A stretch of DNA of 64,000 nt from positions 40,391-104,390 of the forward strand of contig JAIRPN010000017.1 in NCBI GenBank assembly GCA_031256975.1. Reading direction: 5' to 3'. Origin of the DNA: Verrucomicrobiales bacterium. Its GTDB lineage: Bacteria > Verrucomicrobiota > Verrucomicrobiia > Methylacidiphilales > JAAUTS01. The notes under the pieces were generated by a model that saw only the letters and a list, made by a program, of their open reading frames with translations, was not told the origin of the DNA and made no database searches. The position numbers and the translations under genes are program-made. The first letter of the stretch is position 1. Every line of letters begins with the position of its first letter. Shown one piece after another: positions 50,345-59,311 of this stretch.

Positions 50345-50362
50345 CGTAATAAATATATTACG
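50345..50362. promoter_or_regulatory. AT-rich palindrome upstream of the pseudopilin operon
   Basis: CGTAATAAATATATTACG is a perfect 7-bp inverted repeat with a 4-nt centre, about 70 bp before the operon start. It could be a regulator site or a hairpin after the GH31 gene; no T-run follows. Confidence 0.4.
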
Positions 50363-50408
50363 CATAAAATTTTCAAACCCAATTATTTTTAGCATACGAG
50401 ACAAATAT

Positions 50409-50420
50409 TGCTTGGAAGCA
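50409..50420. promoter_or_regulatory. Predicted operator of the GntR/LacI-hybrid regulator (pseudopilin operon)
   Basis: TGCTTGGAAGCA matches the palindrome found at the promoters of the PEP-CTERM genes (TRCTTCNAAGYA) apart from the centre. It lies 11 bp before the ATG at 50432. An AAATAT directly 5' could serve as -10 box but no good -35 was found, so this is the weakest of the set. Confidence 0.5.
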
Positions 50421-50431
50421 GATGGTGATTG

Positions 50432-51130
50432 ATGTATATTTACATTGTGATGAATAGCAACTCAATTTCAGTTCGGTCTCATCGGCAACTCGGCTGCCGC
50501 CGGGGTTTTACGTTGATAGAATTGTTATGTGTTGTGGCAGTCATCGGTTTGATGACCTCGCTATCAATTTTTTCCGTCAATAGCATTGCGGCGGGCAAAC
50601 AGCTTGCCAACAATGCCTACGAATTGGCTGGTGTGATCCGAATGGCAAGAACAGCCGCCATTGCCCAGAATACCTATGTCGGCATTGGTTTTTACAAGGC
50701 AAGCCAAGGCAATCAGGATGTATTGATGGTGGCAACCATTGTTTCAAAGACCGGTCAATTATCGGATTTACAGGATTCAAATCGCTATCAATTGCTGAGC
50801 AAATGTGCGGTGCTGAAGAATGTGCAGTTTGATGAACAGGAAAATTATCTCAACCTTTCGGGCATTGACGAGGCCAACAATGTCGATGTGTTGCAATCCC
50901 AGCGTATGGTGCAGGCGAACATTGGCGGCGGCCAATCCGAGAATTTTTCCAATGTGATTGTGATCAACCCGAGCGGGGCAATCAGCATGATGAATTCTGG
51001 TGGCAGCGACGAGCTGACCCGCTGCGTCGGTATCGGTTTGAAAGCTTCCCCGTCTTCTGCCAGTAAGGTGCGCTTGGCGGCGGTGCAGGTCACCGGGTTG
51101 AGTGGACAAATTTCGGTATTTCTGCAATAA
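50432..51130 (+). CDS. Verru_Chthon cassette protein D, prepilin-like
   Basis: A 232-residue type IV pilin-like protein. A basic leader ends before GFTLIELLCVVAVIGLM, the prepilin peptidase site and N-methylation helix, with Glu at +5. The body (GKQLANNAYELAGVIRMARTAAIAQNTYVGIGFY) matches the Verru_Chthon cassette D type found in Verrucomicrobia. It is the first of three pseudopilin genes. Starts at 50432 and 50450 are both possible; neither has a strong ribosome site. Confidence 0.8.
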   Translation: MYIYIVMNSNSISVRSHRQLGCRRGFTLIELLCVVAVIGLMTSLSIFSVNSIAAGKQLANNAYELAGVIRMARTAAIAQNTYVGIGFYKASQGNQDVLMVATIVSKTGQLSDLQDSNRYQLLSKCAVLKNVQFDEQENYLNLSGIDEANNVDVLQSQRMVQANIGGGQSENFSNVIVINPSGAISMMNSGGSDELTRCVGIGLKASPSSASKVRLAAVQVTGLSGQISVFLQ

Positions 51131-51146
51131 AAATAACCGGGGTATT

Positions 51147-51662
51147 ATGTTCTCCGGAAACAACAACCGCAACGGGAGGAGGGAACATGGTTTCTCCTTG
51201 GTTGAAGTGGTGCTGGCAATCGGCATCATGGCGTTTGGCCTGATTGTGATCATTGGACTCTTGCCGATCGGTATCAAATCCAACCGGGATTCGACCGAGG
51301 AAAGCCAGGCGGTCAATATCATGCAGGCGGTGATTGCCGACCGTCAAGGTACGGACTATACCCTCAACTCGGCAGTGTATCAAATTCCCATGATTAGTGG
51401 CAGCTCCGCAAATTTTCCAACCAGTGGTACTTTCGGTATCACGGATAGTGGCAGTACCACGGCGTTATCGACAAGTGGTACGACAATTGCCCGTTACGCC
51501 GTAGTTTACACGTTATACTCAGGCTCGCAAGCCGCCGCTGTCATTCCCAACAATCAATCTCCGGTCAGTGCCGTGATGAATATCCGCGTAAGCTGGCCCG
51601 CGACGCAGCAAACCAATCAATCCTCCGCCGTGGAGACGACCGCGGTTTTCCTGCAGCCATGA
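51147..51662 (+). CDS. Verru_Chthon cassette protein B, prepilin-like
   Basis: A 171-residue pseudopilin. GFSLVEVVLAIGIMAFGLIVIIG is the processing site and membrane helix, and IGIKSNRDSTEESQAVNIMQAVIADRQG follows as in cassette protein B. It starts 16 bp after protein D and overlaps protein C by ATGA (51659-51662). Likely a minor component of a pseudopilus-like surface assembly. Confidence 0.82.
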   Translation: MFSGNNNRNGRREHGFSLVEVVLAIGIMAFGLIVIIGLLPIGIKSNRDSTEESQAVNIMQAVIADRQGTDYTLNSAVYQIPMISGSSANFPTSGTFGITDSGSTTALSTSGTTIARYAVVYTLYSGSQAAAVIPNNQSPVSAVMNIRVSWPATQQTNQSSAVETTAVFLQP

Positions 51663-52552
51663 AGGTGTTTTCCCTCAAACCACAAATCAAGGGTGCTTTC
51701 ACTTTGGTGGAAATGCTGGTGGCCATGGCGGTTTTTTTAGTATTGGCGGCAGTGGTGATGCAGATGGTGTTTACCACCACGCAGATTACGCAAAGCCAGA
51801 AACAACAGATGGATTCCATCACCGAGGCCCGGCAGGCGCTGGACCGGATCAAACTGGACTGGAATTCCAGGGTCCGGCGTGATGACGTGATGGCGAATTT
51901 TATCAAGCAAAACGGCAATGACCAGATCCAGTTGCTATGCCAGGCATCCTCCTACGACGGCACCCGCAAGTTTCTGAGCGCGGTTTCCTACCGTATCCGT
52001 GAGCAGCGGGTGAATGCGGATGATTTGCTTTATGTGATGGAACGCGGAGTGGTGGGGTTCGATTGGCAAGTCACCAACACGGGGACCAACACCTTTGCCA
52101 TGCCGACATTTACCAGCAGCAGCTCCAAAAATGATTACGAATTATTGGCGAAGAGTGTGTTCCGGCTGGAATTTTGTTTCATGAAAAAGGTGAAAAATGC
52201 CGGTGACAGTCCTTACACGACCCAAATTGGCGATGTGCGGGAAGACAATTGGCAATCATTGGGATTGTATGATAACGGTGACATAACCTCGCTCCATTTG
52301 GATTCACCGAATTTTTCCGGCTTGGTAGTGGCAGTTGCCGTACTGGACGAGAAGGCCCGCAAGATTCTTTCTAATGCCCAGTTGCAAGAACTTGCGGAAT
52401 CCCAGGCGCTGCCGGATGTCAATGACGGGGAAACTCCGCTTGCAAAGTGGACACCGCTAATCACGAGTCTAAATAATTTTCCAGCGGATATTCCACGTCC
52501 CGCCGCGGGCAGCGTGCGGGTGTACCAACGGGTCTTTTATAGCAATGAGTGA
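51659..52552 (+). CDS. Verru_Chthon cassette protein C, prepilin-like
   Basis: A 297-residue pseudopilin. AFTLVEMLVAMAVFLVLAAVVMQMV is the cleavage site plus helix. The region ITEARQALDRIKLDWNSRVRRDD and the SYRIREQRVNADDLLYVMERG stretch match cassette protein C. The usual large protein A of the cassette is not next; instead the gene overlaps a TIM-barrel isomerase gene by 8 bp. Confidence 0.82.
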   Translation: MKVFSLKPQIKGAFTLVEMLVAMAVFLVLAAVVMQMVFTTTQITQSQKQQMDSITEARQALDRIKLDWNSRVRRDDVMANFIKQNGNDQIQLLCQASSYDGTRKFLSAVSYRIREQRVNADDLLYVMERGVVGFDWQVTNTGTNTFAMPTFTSSSSKNDYELLAKSVFRLEFCFMKKVKNAGDSPYTTQIGDVREDNWQSLGLYDNGDITSLHLDSPNFSGLVVAVAVLDEKARKILSNAQLQELAESQALPDVNDGETPLAKWTPLITSLNNFPADIPRPAAGSVRVYQRVFYSNE

Positions 52553-53366
52553 TGGCGTCAATGGCAAGATTGACCTGGCTTTTTGCTGGGTGTTCAAGGA
52601 AACGGAACCGAAACAGGGCTTGCAAAAGCTCAAGTCCTGCGGCTTTGAGGGGATTGAATTGTGGCCGGATGCAATCAAGCAATATGGCATTGCCACTTGG
52701 AAACAGGCGCTGACAGAAACGGGAATGCGCTGCTTTCAGCTTTGCCCATATTTCAATTTCATGGGAGGCGAAACCACCATTGGCGCCAGTCGTGTGATGC
52801 TCGACGAATACTTGACCTACGCACGCGAACTGGACTGTAAACGACTGCGTGTCTTTACCGGGCCGCCGTGGGGCGAGGGTGTGGTGAGCGGGCGTGATGC
52901 GACGAAGCGCCAGTGGAAAGATTCAATCGAATCGCTGACCGAGTTTTGCGACAAGGCCGCCAATGACGAAGTGGAGTTGTGCCTGGAGTGCCACGAGGGC
53001 AGTTTGATGGAGGACGGCCCGCTGGCCTTGCGGTTGATCCATGGGGTGAATCGCAAAAATCTGACGGCGAATTTGCAGGTTCCCTTGTTGAACGAAACCT
53101 GGGAGGAAAGCGTGCGGTTGCTGGGACCGTACACCACGCATATTCACATCCATAACTGGCCGGGTGAAATCGGGGGATCAAACCCGATTACTTACCTGGA
53201 AGCGGGCAGATTCGATTGGCGGCCGGTACTGGACAAGTTGTGCAATGAACAGGGACAGCATTTGTGCTTATCCGTCGAGCACGGTGATCATTACGGTGTG
53301 GATGATCCGTGGGAGACGGCACGACGTGACGGTGCGTTTTTACAACAGCTTTGCCGCCAAATTTAA
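52545..53366 (+). CDS. Sugar phosphate isomerase/epimerase family protein
   Basis: A 273-residue xylose isomerase-like TIM-barrel protein. Putative metal-site residues occur in LCLECHEGS, THIHIHNWPG and LCLSVEHGDHYG. It overlaps the pseudopilin C gene by 8 bp, so the two are translationally coupled, an unusual partner for a pilin cassette. The substrate is unknown. It converges on the SGNH hydrolase gene with a 31-bp gap. Confidence 0.85.
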   Translation: MSDGVNGKIDLAFCWVFKETEPKQGLQKLKSCGFEGIELWPDAIKQYGIATWKQALTETGMRCFQLCPYFNFMGGETTIGASRVMLDEYLTYARELDCKRLRVFTGPPWGEGVVSGRDATKRQWKDSIESLTEFCDKAANDEVELCLECHEGSLMEDGPLALRLIHGVNRKNLTANLQVPLLNETWEESVRLLGPYTTHIHIHNWPGEIGGSNPITYLEAGRFDWRPVLDKLCNEQGQHLCLSVEHGDHYGVDDPWETARRDGAFLQQLCRQI

Positions 53367-53397
53367 TCCAAAATCATTCCCTATGTAGGGTGATGCG

Positions 53398-54648
53398 TTA
53401 ACCCGCCGCTTCGATTTTAATACTGTGTTTCACCGGAGCAACCGATTCAGTTGATTTCTTGCGCAAACCGGAGTTGATGTCGTAAATGGTTTGTTTGAAT
53501 TGATCGAAGGTGGTTTTTTGGCTGGGGAAATCACCCGACCATTCGCCGATGGGGCCGAACATTTTCTGCATGCTGGCAGTCTCGAAAGCTTGTTGTTCCT
53601 TGATGGTGTTTTCCACCTTGGCGAACGGCGCGCTGAAGGGATTGTCGGGGAATTCAGCGGCGAGGTTGATGCCTTTTTCCAACTCGGCGGCAGGGAATAT
53701 CTTGCTGTTGGCTCCCCAGGTGATTTTCAAGTTGCCGGTCCCGGCATTTTTCACGGTTAGCATGTAGCGGTTCAAATCCTGGTTGAACGGGATGAATTCG
53801 AGCATGCCGAGCGTGCTGTCGGGTTTGGCGGGATCACCACGGAAACAGAAGGGATAGCGGGTGGATTCGACCTGTACTTCGCCGTTGGCGATGCTGACTT
53901 TTTGTGCTGAGTCGGCTTCGACCTTGTTGTTTTTCAAGTCGACCGTGATGTGGCCGATATCGCCGTCGCAGCCCAGGGCTTTTAGGAAGGCATAGGCGAT
54001 GATGAGATGGCCGTTAGCGTCGGGATGAATGCCATCACCGCCCGCGACGACGTATTTGCTGCCGTATTTGGCCTTGGCTTTGGCCATAGCATCCGTCATG
54101 ACGCTGTGCACGTCGGCGAAGACCGCGCCATTGCCGGCGGCAATTTCCTTGCCGATGTCACCAAGCCCGGCGAGGGTTTGGTTGTAAACGGCAGCGTCAT
54201 TGCGTTTGAAAGAGTCGGTATCGACCACTCCGGGGGAGCCGACCACGACGAGACGGACGCCGTTGGCCTTGAAGGTTTTGACGATTTCGGTCAGAGCGTC
54301 GCGGTAAGCCTTTTGCCTGTTGGCGTCGGTGGCGACATAGCCGCCGTCGTTCATGCCATAGAAAATGGTGGCGACCGTGGGCTTGAAGGGCAGGGCGTCG
54401 TTCTTTTGGCGCAACTGGAACTTGGCCGCGGTTTCACCGCCGACACCGAGTTGCACGGTTTGCAATCCGGCGGCGGGCTGGCACATCAGGAAATAATCCT
54501 CGATAAAAACCGAATAAATTTTTTGCTGCGTGATGGAGTCGCCGCAAATCACCGCAAGGTCATTGGCCTGCAACAATGGTTGTGTCTGCGCGGACGCTAA
54601 TGACGAAATGGCGAATAATGAGAGAAGGAGTGTCAGGGTTCTTTTCAT
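53398..54648 (-). CDS. Secreted SGNH/GDSL hydrolase
   Basis: A 416-residue exported esterase. The signal peptide covers residues 1-20 (cut after ASA). Block I CGDSIT places the nucleophile S38, GVGGE gives the block II Gly, YGMND the block III Asn, and DGIHPDANGH the catalytic Asp/His pair. The C-terminal about 180 residues are an additional beta-rich domain. It probably removes ester groups from plant or algal polysaccharide. It follows the GH-A glycosidase gene by 6 bp, which supports a joint role in polysaccharide degradation. Confidence 0.9.
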   Translation of the reverse strand: MKRTLTLLLSLFAISSLASAQTQPLLQANDLAVICGDSITQQKIYSVFIEDYFLMCQPAAGLQTVQLGVGGETAAKFQLRQKNDALPFKPTVATIFYGMNDGGYVATDANRQKAYRDALTEIVKTFKANGVRLVVVGSPGVVDTDSFKRNDAAVYNQTLAGLGDIGKEIAAGNGAVFADVHSVMTDAMAKAKAKYGSKYVVAGGDGIHPDANGHLIIAYAFLKALGCDGDIGHITVDLKNNKVEADSAQKVSIANGEVQVESTRYPFCFRGDPAKPDSTLGMLEFIPFNQDLNRYMLTVKNAGTGNLKITWGANSKIFPAAELEKGINLAAEFPDNPFSAPFAKVENTIKEQQAFETASMQKMFGPIGEWSGDFPSQKTTFDQFKQTIYDINSGLRKKSTESVAPVKHSIKIEAAG

Positions 54649-54654
54649 GGCAGA

Positions 54655-57600
54655 TTATTTTTCAAAGGAAAATTCCACTTCGTTGGCCCAGTGTTCAACC
54701 CATGAGGGGTGAAGGGTATAGGGGTTCTTTTTAGAAACGCTGCGGCTGGAGGCTAATTCCATCGCAGGGCCCTGGTTGTCATTGACGCGGAAGGTGAATT
54801 TGACCGGTTTGTCTTCCAGCATACATTTTTGCACCAGGGGGATTTCGCTCCACGGGATCGCGGCCTCGACGATGCGGGTGTTGCCGTCGTATTTGACGAC
54901 CAGTTTGCCGTCTTTGACCGGGCCATCGAAGGGACTGGCGGGCTGGCGCGGGTAAAAGTTTTTGCCGGGCATGCCGGGAACCTGCGAGCGCCAGATTTCA
55001 GTTCCACCGCCGTTGGCGTCGGCAACCTTGTTCAGCGCGTATTCGTAATCGGTGTCGCCGCGCGGGATAAAGCCGTCCATGGTGCCGGGCGGGAAAGGAA
55101 TCATGTCGGGCTTGTCGTTGGCGGGAATGACATTGAAAGCGAGCTGCACATTGTCAAATTTCGGACTGCTGCCGAAGGGCAGGTCGGGACGTTTGCGATA
55201 AGTATAACGGCGGACGCCTTCGGGCCAGCGATATTCTGTTTTCACGACATTTTCGGGAACGCTAATGGTGACCCCGGCGGGATATTTTGGAGCATTGCCG
55301 ATGATATGATAGCCGAGTTTGCCGTATTTGGCCTGCCAGTTGGCGCCTGTCTTGGAGTCGGAGTGGAGGAATTCGATTTTGTTGCCACCGTCGTTGGCGT
55401 CGAAGAAGATGCCGCTGACGGAAGCGCTGAGCCAGGTGCGTTTGCTGAGGTTTTTGAACAGGACACGAACTTTGCCGTCGAGACGGAAGGTGGCGTAGGC
55501 ACCGGAACCGTATTCGCTCATGGTGGTCTGCGCGAGTTTTTTGCCGTTGGCGTCGAGGACTTCGACCTGGGTGACGCGGCGGCCAAACTGGTAACTGTCC
55601 CAATCGACAAAGTAGAAGCTGACGAGTTGTGGTGCGGGAAGGCTGAGATCGACAGCGAAGTTGTCAGCGACACTTGACCAGGCGGTGAAGCTGTGTTGCT
55701 TGGAATCGGGCAGCAGCAACGCGGCCTCCTTGCGCGAGGGTTCACTCCAAGTTTCGTCGGTTTTCAGCAAGGTTTTTTCACGGTTGTATTCGTAGGAAAC
55801 TTCGGGGTAATAGTAATCATCGTCGTTGCGTTTCTCGTAGCGGATGGTGCCAGGGTCGGGTGAGTTGTCGGCGATTTTGGCGGCGAAGTAGAAATTTTTG
55901 TCGTCGTAGGCGAGGTAGGCGGTGGCGAAACCGGGTTGCTGCGAGGTGCTGAATTTGTCGAAGGGGAGCCACGCGGCTTCCATCAGGCTCGGGCCTTGTC
56001 CACCGCTGGCATAGACAGCTTGCGGCAGGACGTTTTTCCAGTCATCGAGGTTGCCGTCGATGCTAATGGTGCGCTTGGCGATGAGGTTGACATGCAGGTT
56101 TTCCTGCAGGGTGGAGTAACCATCGGTGCCGGCATCGAAACGGAAGCTTAGCGGGTAGGTATTATCGGGGCTGGCTTCGCCGCCGCTGACGGCGATCTTG
56201 AGTTCCTTGGTTTCATGCGGTTGGAAATCCAACTTGGCCGGAGCATTGAGTTTTAGTTTGCCGAGGCTCACCGTTAGCGTGCCGCTGACCGGGCGGTTGA
56301 GGATATTGGTGAGGGTGAGGTGCAGTTCGGGTTTTTGGACGATGGGGGCGAGTAGGTCGTGGGCGGCGATGTTCAGCGGTTCGTAGCCGTCGATGCGTGA
56401 GGACTTGAGAGCCTCGATCAGGCGCGCGAAGGAACCGGGCTTGCCGTTGCTGCGCAGGAAGTAACCGCGATGATCGAGCGGAATTTTGATGCTTTCGCCG
56501 TTGGCGTCGATTTTATTGCCGTAAAAATCGTAAGGAACAAATTCTTGGCCGGGGTTTTTCAGGGTTAGCGTCGCTTGGCTGAGGACTTCGGGGGTGGCGA
56601 GTTGTTTTTGCAGGCCGGCGCGTTCGGGGGAGTCGGCTGCCAATGCGGATAGTTTTGCGGTTAGCGCCTCTTTGTGCTTGAGTTCGACCATGCCGCGCAC
56701 GTTATGGAAATGGGTGCTTTCACCGAAGGCTTCCTTGAGGTCGCCGACGATGACGACGGTGCCGTCCTCGGGATTTTTTTCGCCGTCAAAAATCATCACC
56801 CAGGGCAGGCCGTTGGTGAACAGAAGTTCGCGGAAATTGCGTTCGCCGATGAAATGCTGCGCGGCGCCGATGGCGGCGGCAGTGGACCAGACCTGGTAGG
56901 TTTCGATTGGTTTTTTGGTGCCGTCGGGCAGGGTGACTTGTCGCTTGATTGGCGTGGAGATGTTGCCGGAGAAGACGCCCATCGAACGGTCATAACCGGC
57001 GGCGCGGTTGGTGGCGATGACGGTGGCGACGCGGTCATCGGTGTTGGCGACCCAGCTTTCGGTGTCCCAGATTTTGACACGGCCATTCGGGCCTTGGCGG
57101 TTGATCCACTGTTTATATAAGACGGGAGCGCAGATACCCTGATAGTGGATGGTACAGGCATCGAGCCATTTGAGGAAGGTGTCCTTGCCGTCGGGGAATA
57201 ATTTGTCGAGCGTGTTAGTGACCGAGTCGCAGCCGGTGATGAGGACGCTGACGCCTGTCTGGCGGGCTTCCTCGACGCCCTGAGCCATGGCAGTATAGAT
57301 TTCGCGGAAACGCGGCATGTCGGCTCCCCAGCCACTGATGGAAATGCCTTCCCACGGTTCATTCCATAACTCAACGGCGGTGATGGGGCCCTTGGGCCAG
57401 CCGTATTTTTTGCAGATGGCGGCGACGAACTTTTGGAAATCAGGATCGTCCTTTGGCATCCAGGCCATGTCCTCTTTGGTGTTCAGCATGATGCCTTCGT
57501 CATTGAGGTGCGGGCGGGTGCGGCCGAGCGGCTGGTCGGTTTTGCCGGACATGAACATCAGCAGGACCGTGATGTTGTTGTTGGCAAAGACTTTCAACTC

Positions 57601-58254
57601 CTCGTCCAGCCTGGCCATATCCTTCGCGTAATCAGGGTGGGTGGTCGGCGTGTAGGAACACTGCATGCGGATGGCTTGCACGCCGAGTTTTTTCAGCACT
57701 TCCGCTCCGACCGAATCGTCAAGGGAGAGTTTGGGGTACTGGATTTTCCCGGGGGCGGTGGAAAAGGTGCGCACGCAGGTGGTGGCGAAAGTTTTGCCTT
57801 GGCTGCCCAAGTCCAATACCAGCGCATAAGCGCCGAATGTTTCCGGCAACTTGGCCTTGACGGTAAGAACCTGGGAACCCTTGGCGAGAACGTTGATGGC
57901 GGCGCTAATGGCGGGAAGGTCGGCGATTTTATACAACTCGGGCAACCAGATGTCGCCGGGAATGCCGCGGGTGCCGTAGGCGATGACGTTGAACTTGCCG
58001 TTGGCGGTTAGCGGCTGGTCGAGGTTGTTCTTGAGCAGAAAGGTAAGGGCGGGTTGTTCGCCCGGAACGAGGATATTGCCGGCGGGGTTGCTGTCGATCA
58101 GGGTGAGATCGAAGGGGCGGTTGCGCTGGTTGATTTCCACGCCGAAGACGTCACTGTAATTTTTCATTTGTTCGCCGGAACGCATCTGGGCGTTGGCGCT
58201 AACGGCAAACAGGACGCTAATGGTGATGAACAGAAGTGATTTATGAATAGGCAT
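54655..58254 (-). CDS. Secreted clan GH-A glycosidase with C-terminal CBM9-like domain
   Basis: A 1199-residue exported protein, signal peptide residues 1-22 (ISVLFAVSANAQ). Residues about 170-480 form a TIM barrel with acid/base E299 in ELWNEPWEG and nucleophile E399 in WDTESW, the clan GH-A pattern. A region of beta-sandwich follows, then from about residue 735 a CBM9/DOMON-like sugar-binding domain (ISIDGNLDDWKNVLP, AYLAYDDKNFYFAAKIADN) extending to the C-terminus (AAIPWSEIPL). The family number cannot be fixed by eye. It acts outside the cytoplasm with the SGNH esterase encoded next. Confidence 0.82.
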   Translation of the reverse strand: MPIHKSLLFITISVLFAVSANAQMRSGEQMKNYSDVFGVEINQRNRPFDLTLIDSNPAGNILVPGEQPALTFLLKNNLDQPLTANGKFNVIAYGTRGIPGDIWLPELYKIADLPAISAAINVLAKGSQVLTVKAKLPETFGAYALVLDLGSQGKTFATTCVRTFSTAPGKIQYPKLSLDDSVGAEVLKKLGVQAIRMQCSYTPTTHPDYAKDMARLDEELKVFANNNITVLLMFMSGKTDQPLGRTRPHLNDEGIMLNTKEDMAWMPKDDPDFQKFVAAICKKYGWPKGPITAVELWNEPWEGISISGWGADMPRFREIYTAMAQGVEEARQTGVSVLITGCDSVTNTLDKLFPDGKDTFLKWLDACTIHYQGICAPVLYKQWINRQGPNGRVKIWDTESWVANTDDRVATVIATNRAAGYDRSMGVFSGNISTPIKRQVTLPDGTKKPIETYQVWSTAAAIGAAQHFIGERNFRELLFTNGLPWVMIFDGEKNPEDGTVVIVGDLKEAFGESTHFHNVRGMVELKHKEALTAKLSALAADSPERAGLQKQLATPEVLSQATLTLKNPGQEFVPYDFYGNKIDANGESIKIPLDHRGYFLRSNGKPGSFARLIEALKSSRIDGYEPLNIAAHDLLAPIVQKPELHLTLTNILNRPVSGTLTVSLGKLKLNAPAKLDFQPHETKELKIAVSGGEASPDNTYPLSFRFDAGTDGYSTLQENLHVNLIAKRTISIDGNLDDWKNVLPQAVYASGGQGPSLMEAAWLPFDKFSTSQQPGFATAYLAYDDKNFYFAAKIADNSPDPGTIRYEKRNDDDYYYPEVSYEYNREKTLLKTDETWSEPSRKEAALLLPDSKQHSFTAWSSVADNFAVDLSLPAPQLVSFYFVDWDSYQFGRRVTQVEVLDANGKKLAQTTMSEYGSGAYATFRLDGKVRVLFKNLSKRTWLSASVSGIFFDANDGGNKIEFLHSDSKTGANWQAKYGKLGYHIIGNAPKYPAGVTISVPENVVKTEYRWPEGVRRYTYRKRPDLPFGSSPKFDNVQLAFNVIPANDKPDMIPFPPGTMDGFIPRGDTDYEYALNKVADANGGGTEIWRSQVPGMPGKNFYPRQPASPFDGPVKDGKLVVKYDGNTRIVEAAIPWSEIPLVQKCMLEDKPVKFTFRVNDNQGPAMELASSRSVSKKNPYTLHPSWVEHWANEVEFSFEK

Positions 58255-58274
58255 GGTTGGAGCAGGTGAGGGTT

Positions 58275-58343
58275 TTAAGTACTAAGTGTTAAGTATTAAG
58301 CTCGGCGGCGGGGCGTGCTTAATACTTAAATCTTAACACTTAA
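58275..58343. repeat. AT-rich dispersed palindrome
   Basis: Arms of 27 bp (TTAAGTACTAAGTGTTAAG and so on) pair at 23 of 27 positions around a GC-rich loop. It lies between the jelly-roll gene and the GH-A gene, overlapping the former's stop codon. Such TTAAGTATTAAG palindromes occur as interspersed repeats in several bacterial genomes. It may stabilise or reduce read-through within the operon. Confidence 0.6.
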
Positions 58344-59044
58344 TCCTGGGTGATGACCAGATTGCCGATGCCCGCGGTAAAGCCGGTGCCGTAATTGCCG
58401 CCCATGGCGGTACCGTCACGGACTTTGAAACCCCAGAAGCTGGAGAATTTAGCATCATCCTTGGCTGCATTACCCAAGGGCTGGTCATTCAGGAATACCT
58501 CGAAGGTGTGCTGGTTGGTATCCAGCACCGCCTTGATATGTACCACGTCATTGAGTTTGAAGGTCTTGGCGGTTTTATCGCCGCTAATGGTGAATAATTT
58601 CAGGTTTTCACTTCCTTCGCGCATGATGCCCATGCCATGGGTGAAACCACCGTCGCCATTGACAAATTCGAAAATCATCAGGGCTTCGACCGGTTTGTCC
58701 GGCACGGCGGTAATACGGTCAAAGGTGATGTCAAAACTCACCGTGAACACGCCGCTGGTCTGGGGTTTGCCACGTAACATGAACATCGGAGTATATTTGG
58801 CGGTACCTTCCTTGGTGTACAACAAGGCCGGGGACAGGGTGCCGACTGCTTTGGCTCCGGCCAACGGGCACTGGTCATTGACGGTTACTTTTTGCGGTCC
58901 GGTACAACCGTCGGCATAAGGCACCTCGGTTAGCGCCGCGCCGGGTTGAAGATCCTTGAAGTCGAGATTCCACAGGGTTGTCGAGGCATGCAGACCAACG
59001 GCAAACAAAGTGGATAGGCAGATAATAGTAATGGTTTTTTTCAT
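58340..59044 (-). CDS. Secreted beta-sandwich protein, hypothetical
   Basis: A 234-residue exported protein, signal peptide residues 1-20 (TIICLSTLFAVGLHAS). The mature part is strand-rich with FTVSFDITFDRI, FKLNDVVHIKAVLD and HTFEVFLNDQPLG, suggesting a concanavalin/LamG-like jelly roll for sugar binding or lyase activity. ATG 59044 has a GGAG ribosome site 7 bp upstream; an upstream TTG-type extension was rejected. It is first in the secreted locus and is preceded by a clear promoter with the predicted GntR/LacI operator. Confidence 0.7.
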   Translation of the reverse strand: MKKTITIICLSTLFAVGLHASTTLWNLDFKDLQPGAALTEVPYADGCTGPQKVTVNDQCPLAGAKAVGTLSPALLYTKEGTAKYTPMFMLRGKPQTSGVFTVSFDITFDRITAVPDKPVEALMIFEFVNGDGGFTHGMGIMREGSENLKLFTISGDKTAKTFKLNDVVHIKAVLDTNQHTFEVFLNDQPLGNAAKDDAKFSSFWGFKVRDGTAMGGNYGTGFTAGIGNLVITQD

Positions 59045-59073
59045 AAAATGCTCCGATTGTATTCTCGTTTTGT

Positions 59074-59113
59074 TGCTACGAAGCAATAGTAGCTTTACTG
59101 ATGATTAAGTCAA
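59074..59113 (-). promoter_or_regulatory. Promoter plus predicted operator of the secreted glycosidase locus
   Basis: On the minus strand TTGACT (59113-59108), a 16-bp spacer and TACTAT (59091-59086) make a good sigma-70 promoter. The palindrome TGCTTCGTAGCA (59085-59074) begins immediately after the -10 box, at the expected transcription start, 30 bp before the ATG. It differs by one base from the operators of the two PEP-CTERM genes. Confidence 0.7.
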
Positions 59114-59240
59114 TGGTTAAACAATAAAACCTTTTTATATCTGGGTGAATCATCTGAATCTACCGTGTTAAAGAGATAAAATAAGCTTCTTTGTACTTTC
59201 TGGTAGTCTTTTTAAAAATAATAAATTAGCAAAATAATTA

Positions 59241-59281
59241 TTGCGTCCTAAAGCAAATCAGCCATAATCTGCTTCGAAGTA
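59241..59281 (+). promoter_or_regulatory. Promoter plus predicted operator of the first PEP-CTERM gene
   Basis: TTGCGT at 59241-59246, a 16-bp spacer and CATAAT at 59263-59268 form the promoter. TGCTTCGAAGTA at 59270-59281 follows directly, over the expected transcription start, 30 bp before the ATG. Confidence 0.7.
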
Positions 59282-59311
59282 GAAAATATAACTATTCAAA
59301 CGGAGCAGACT

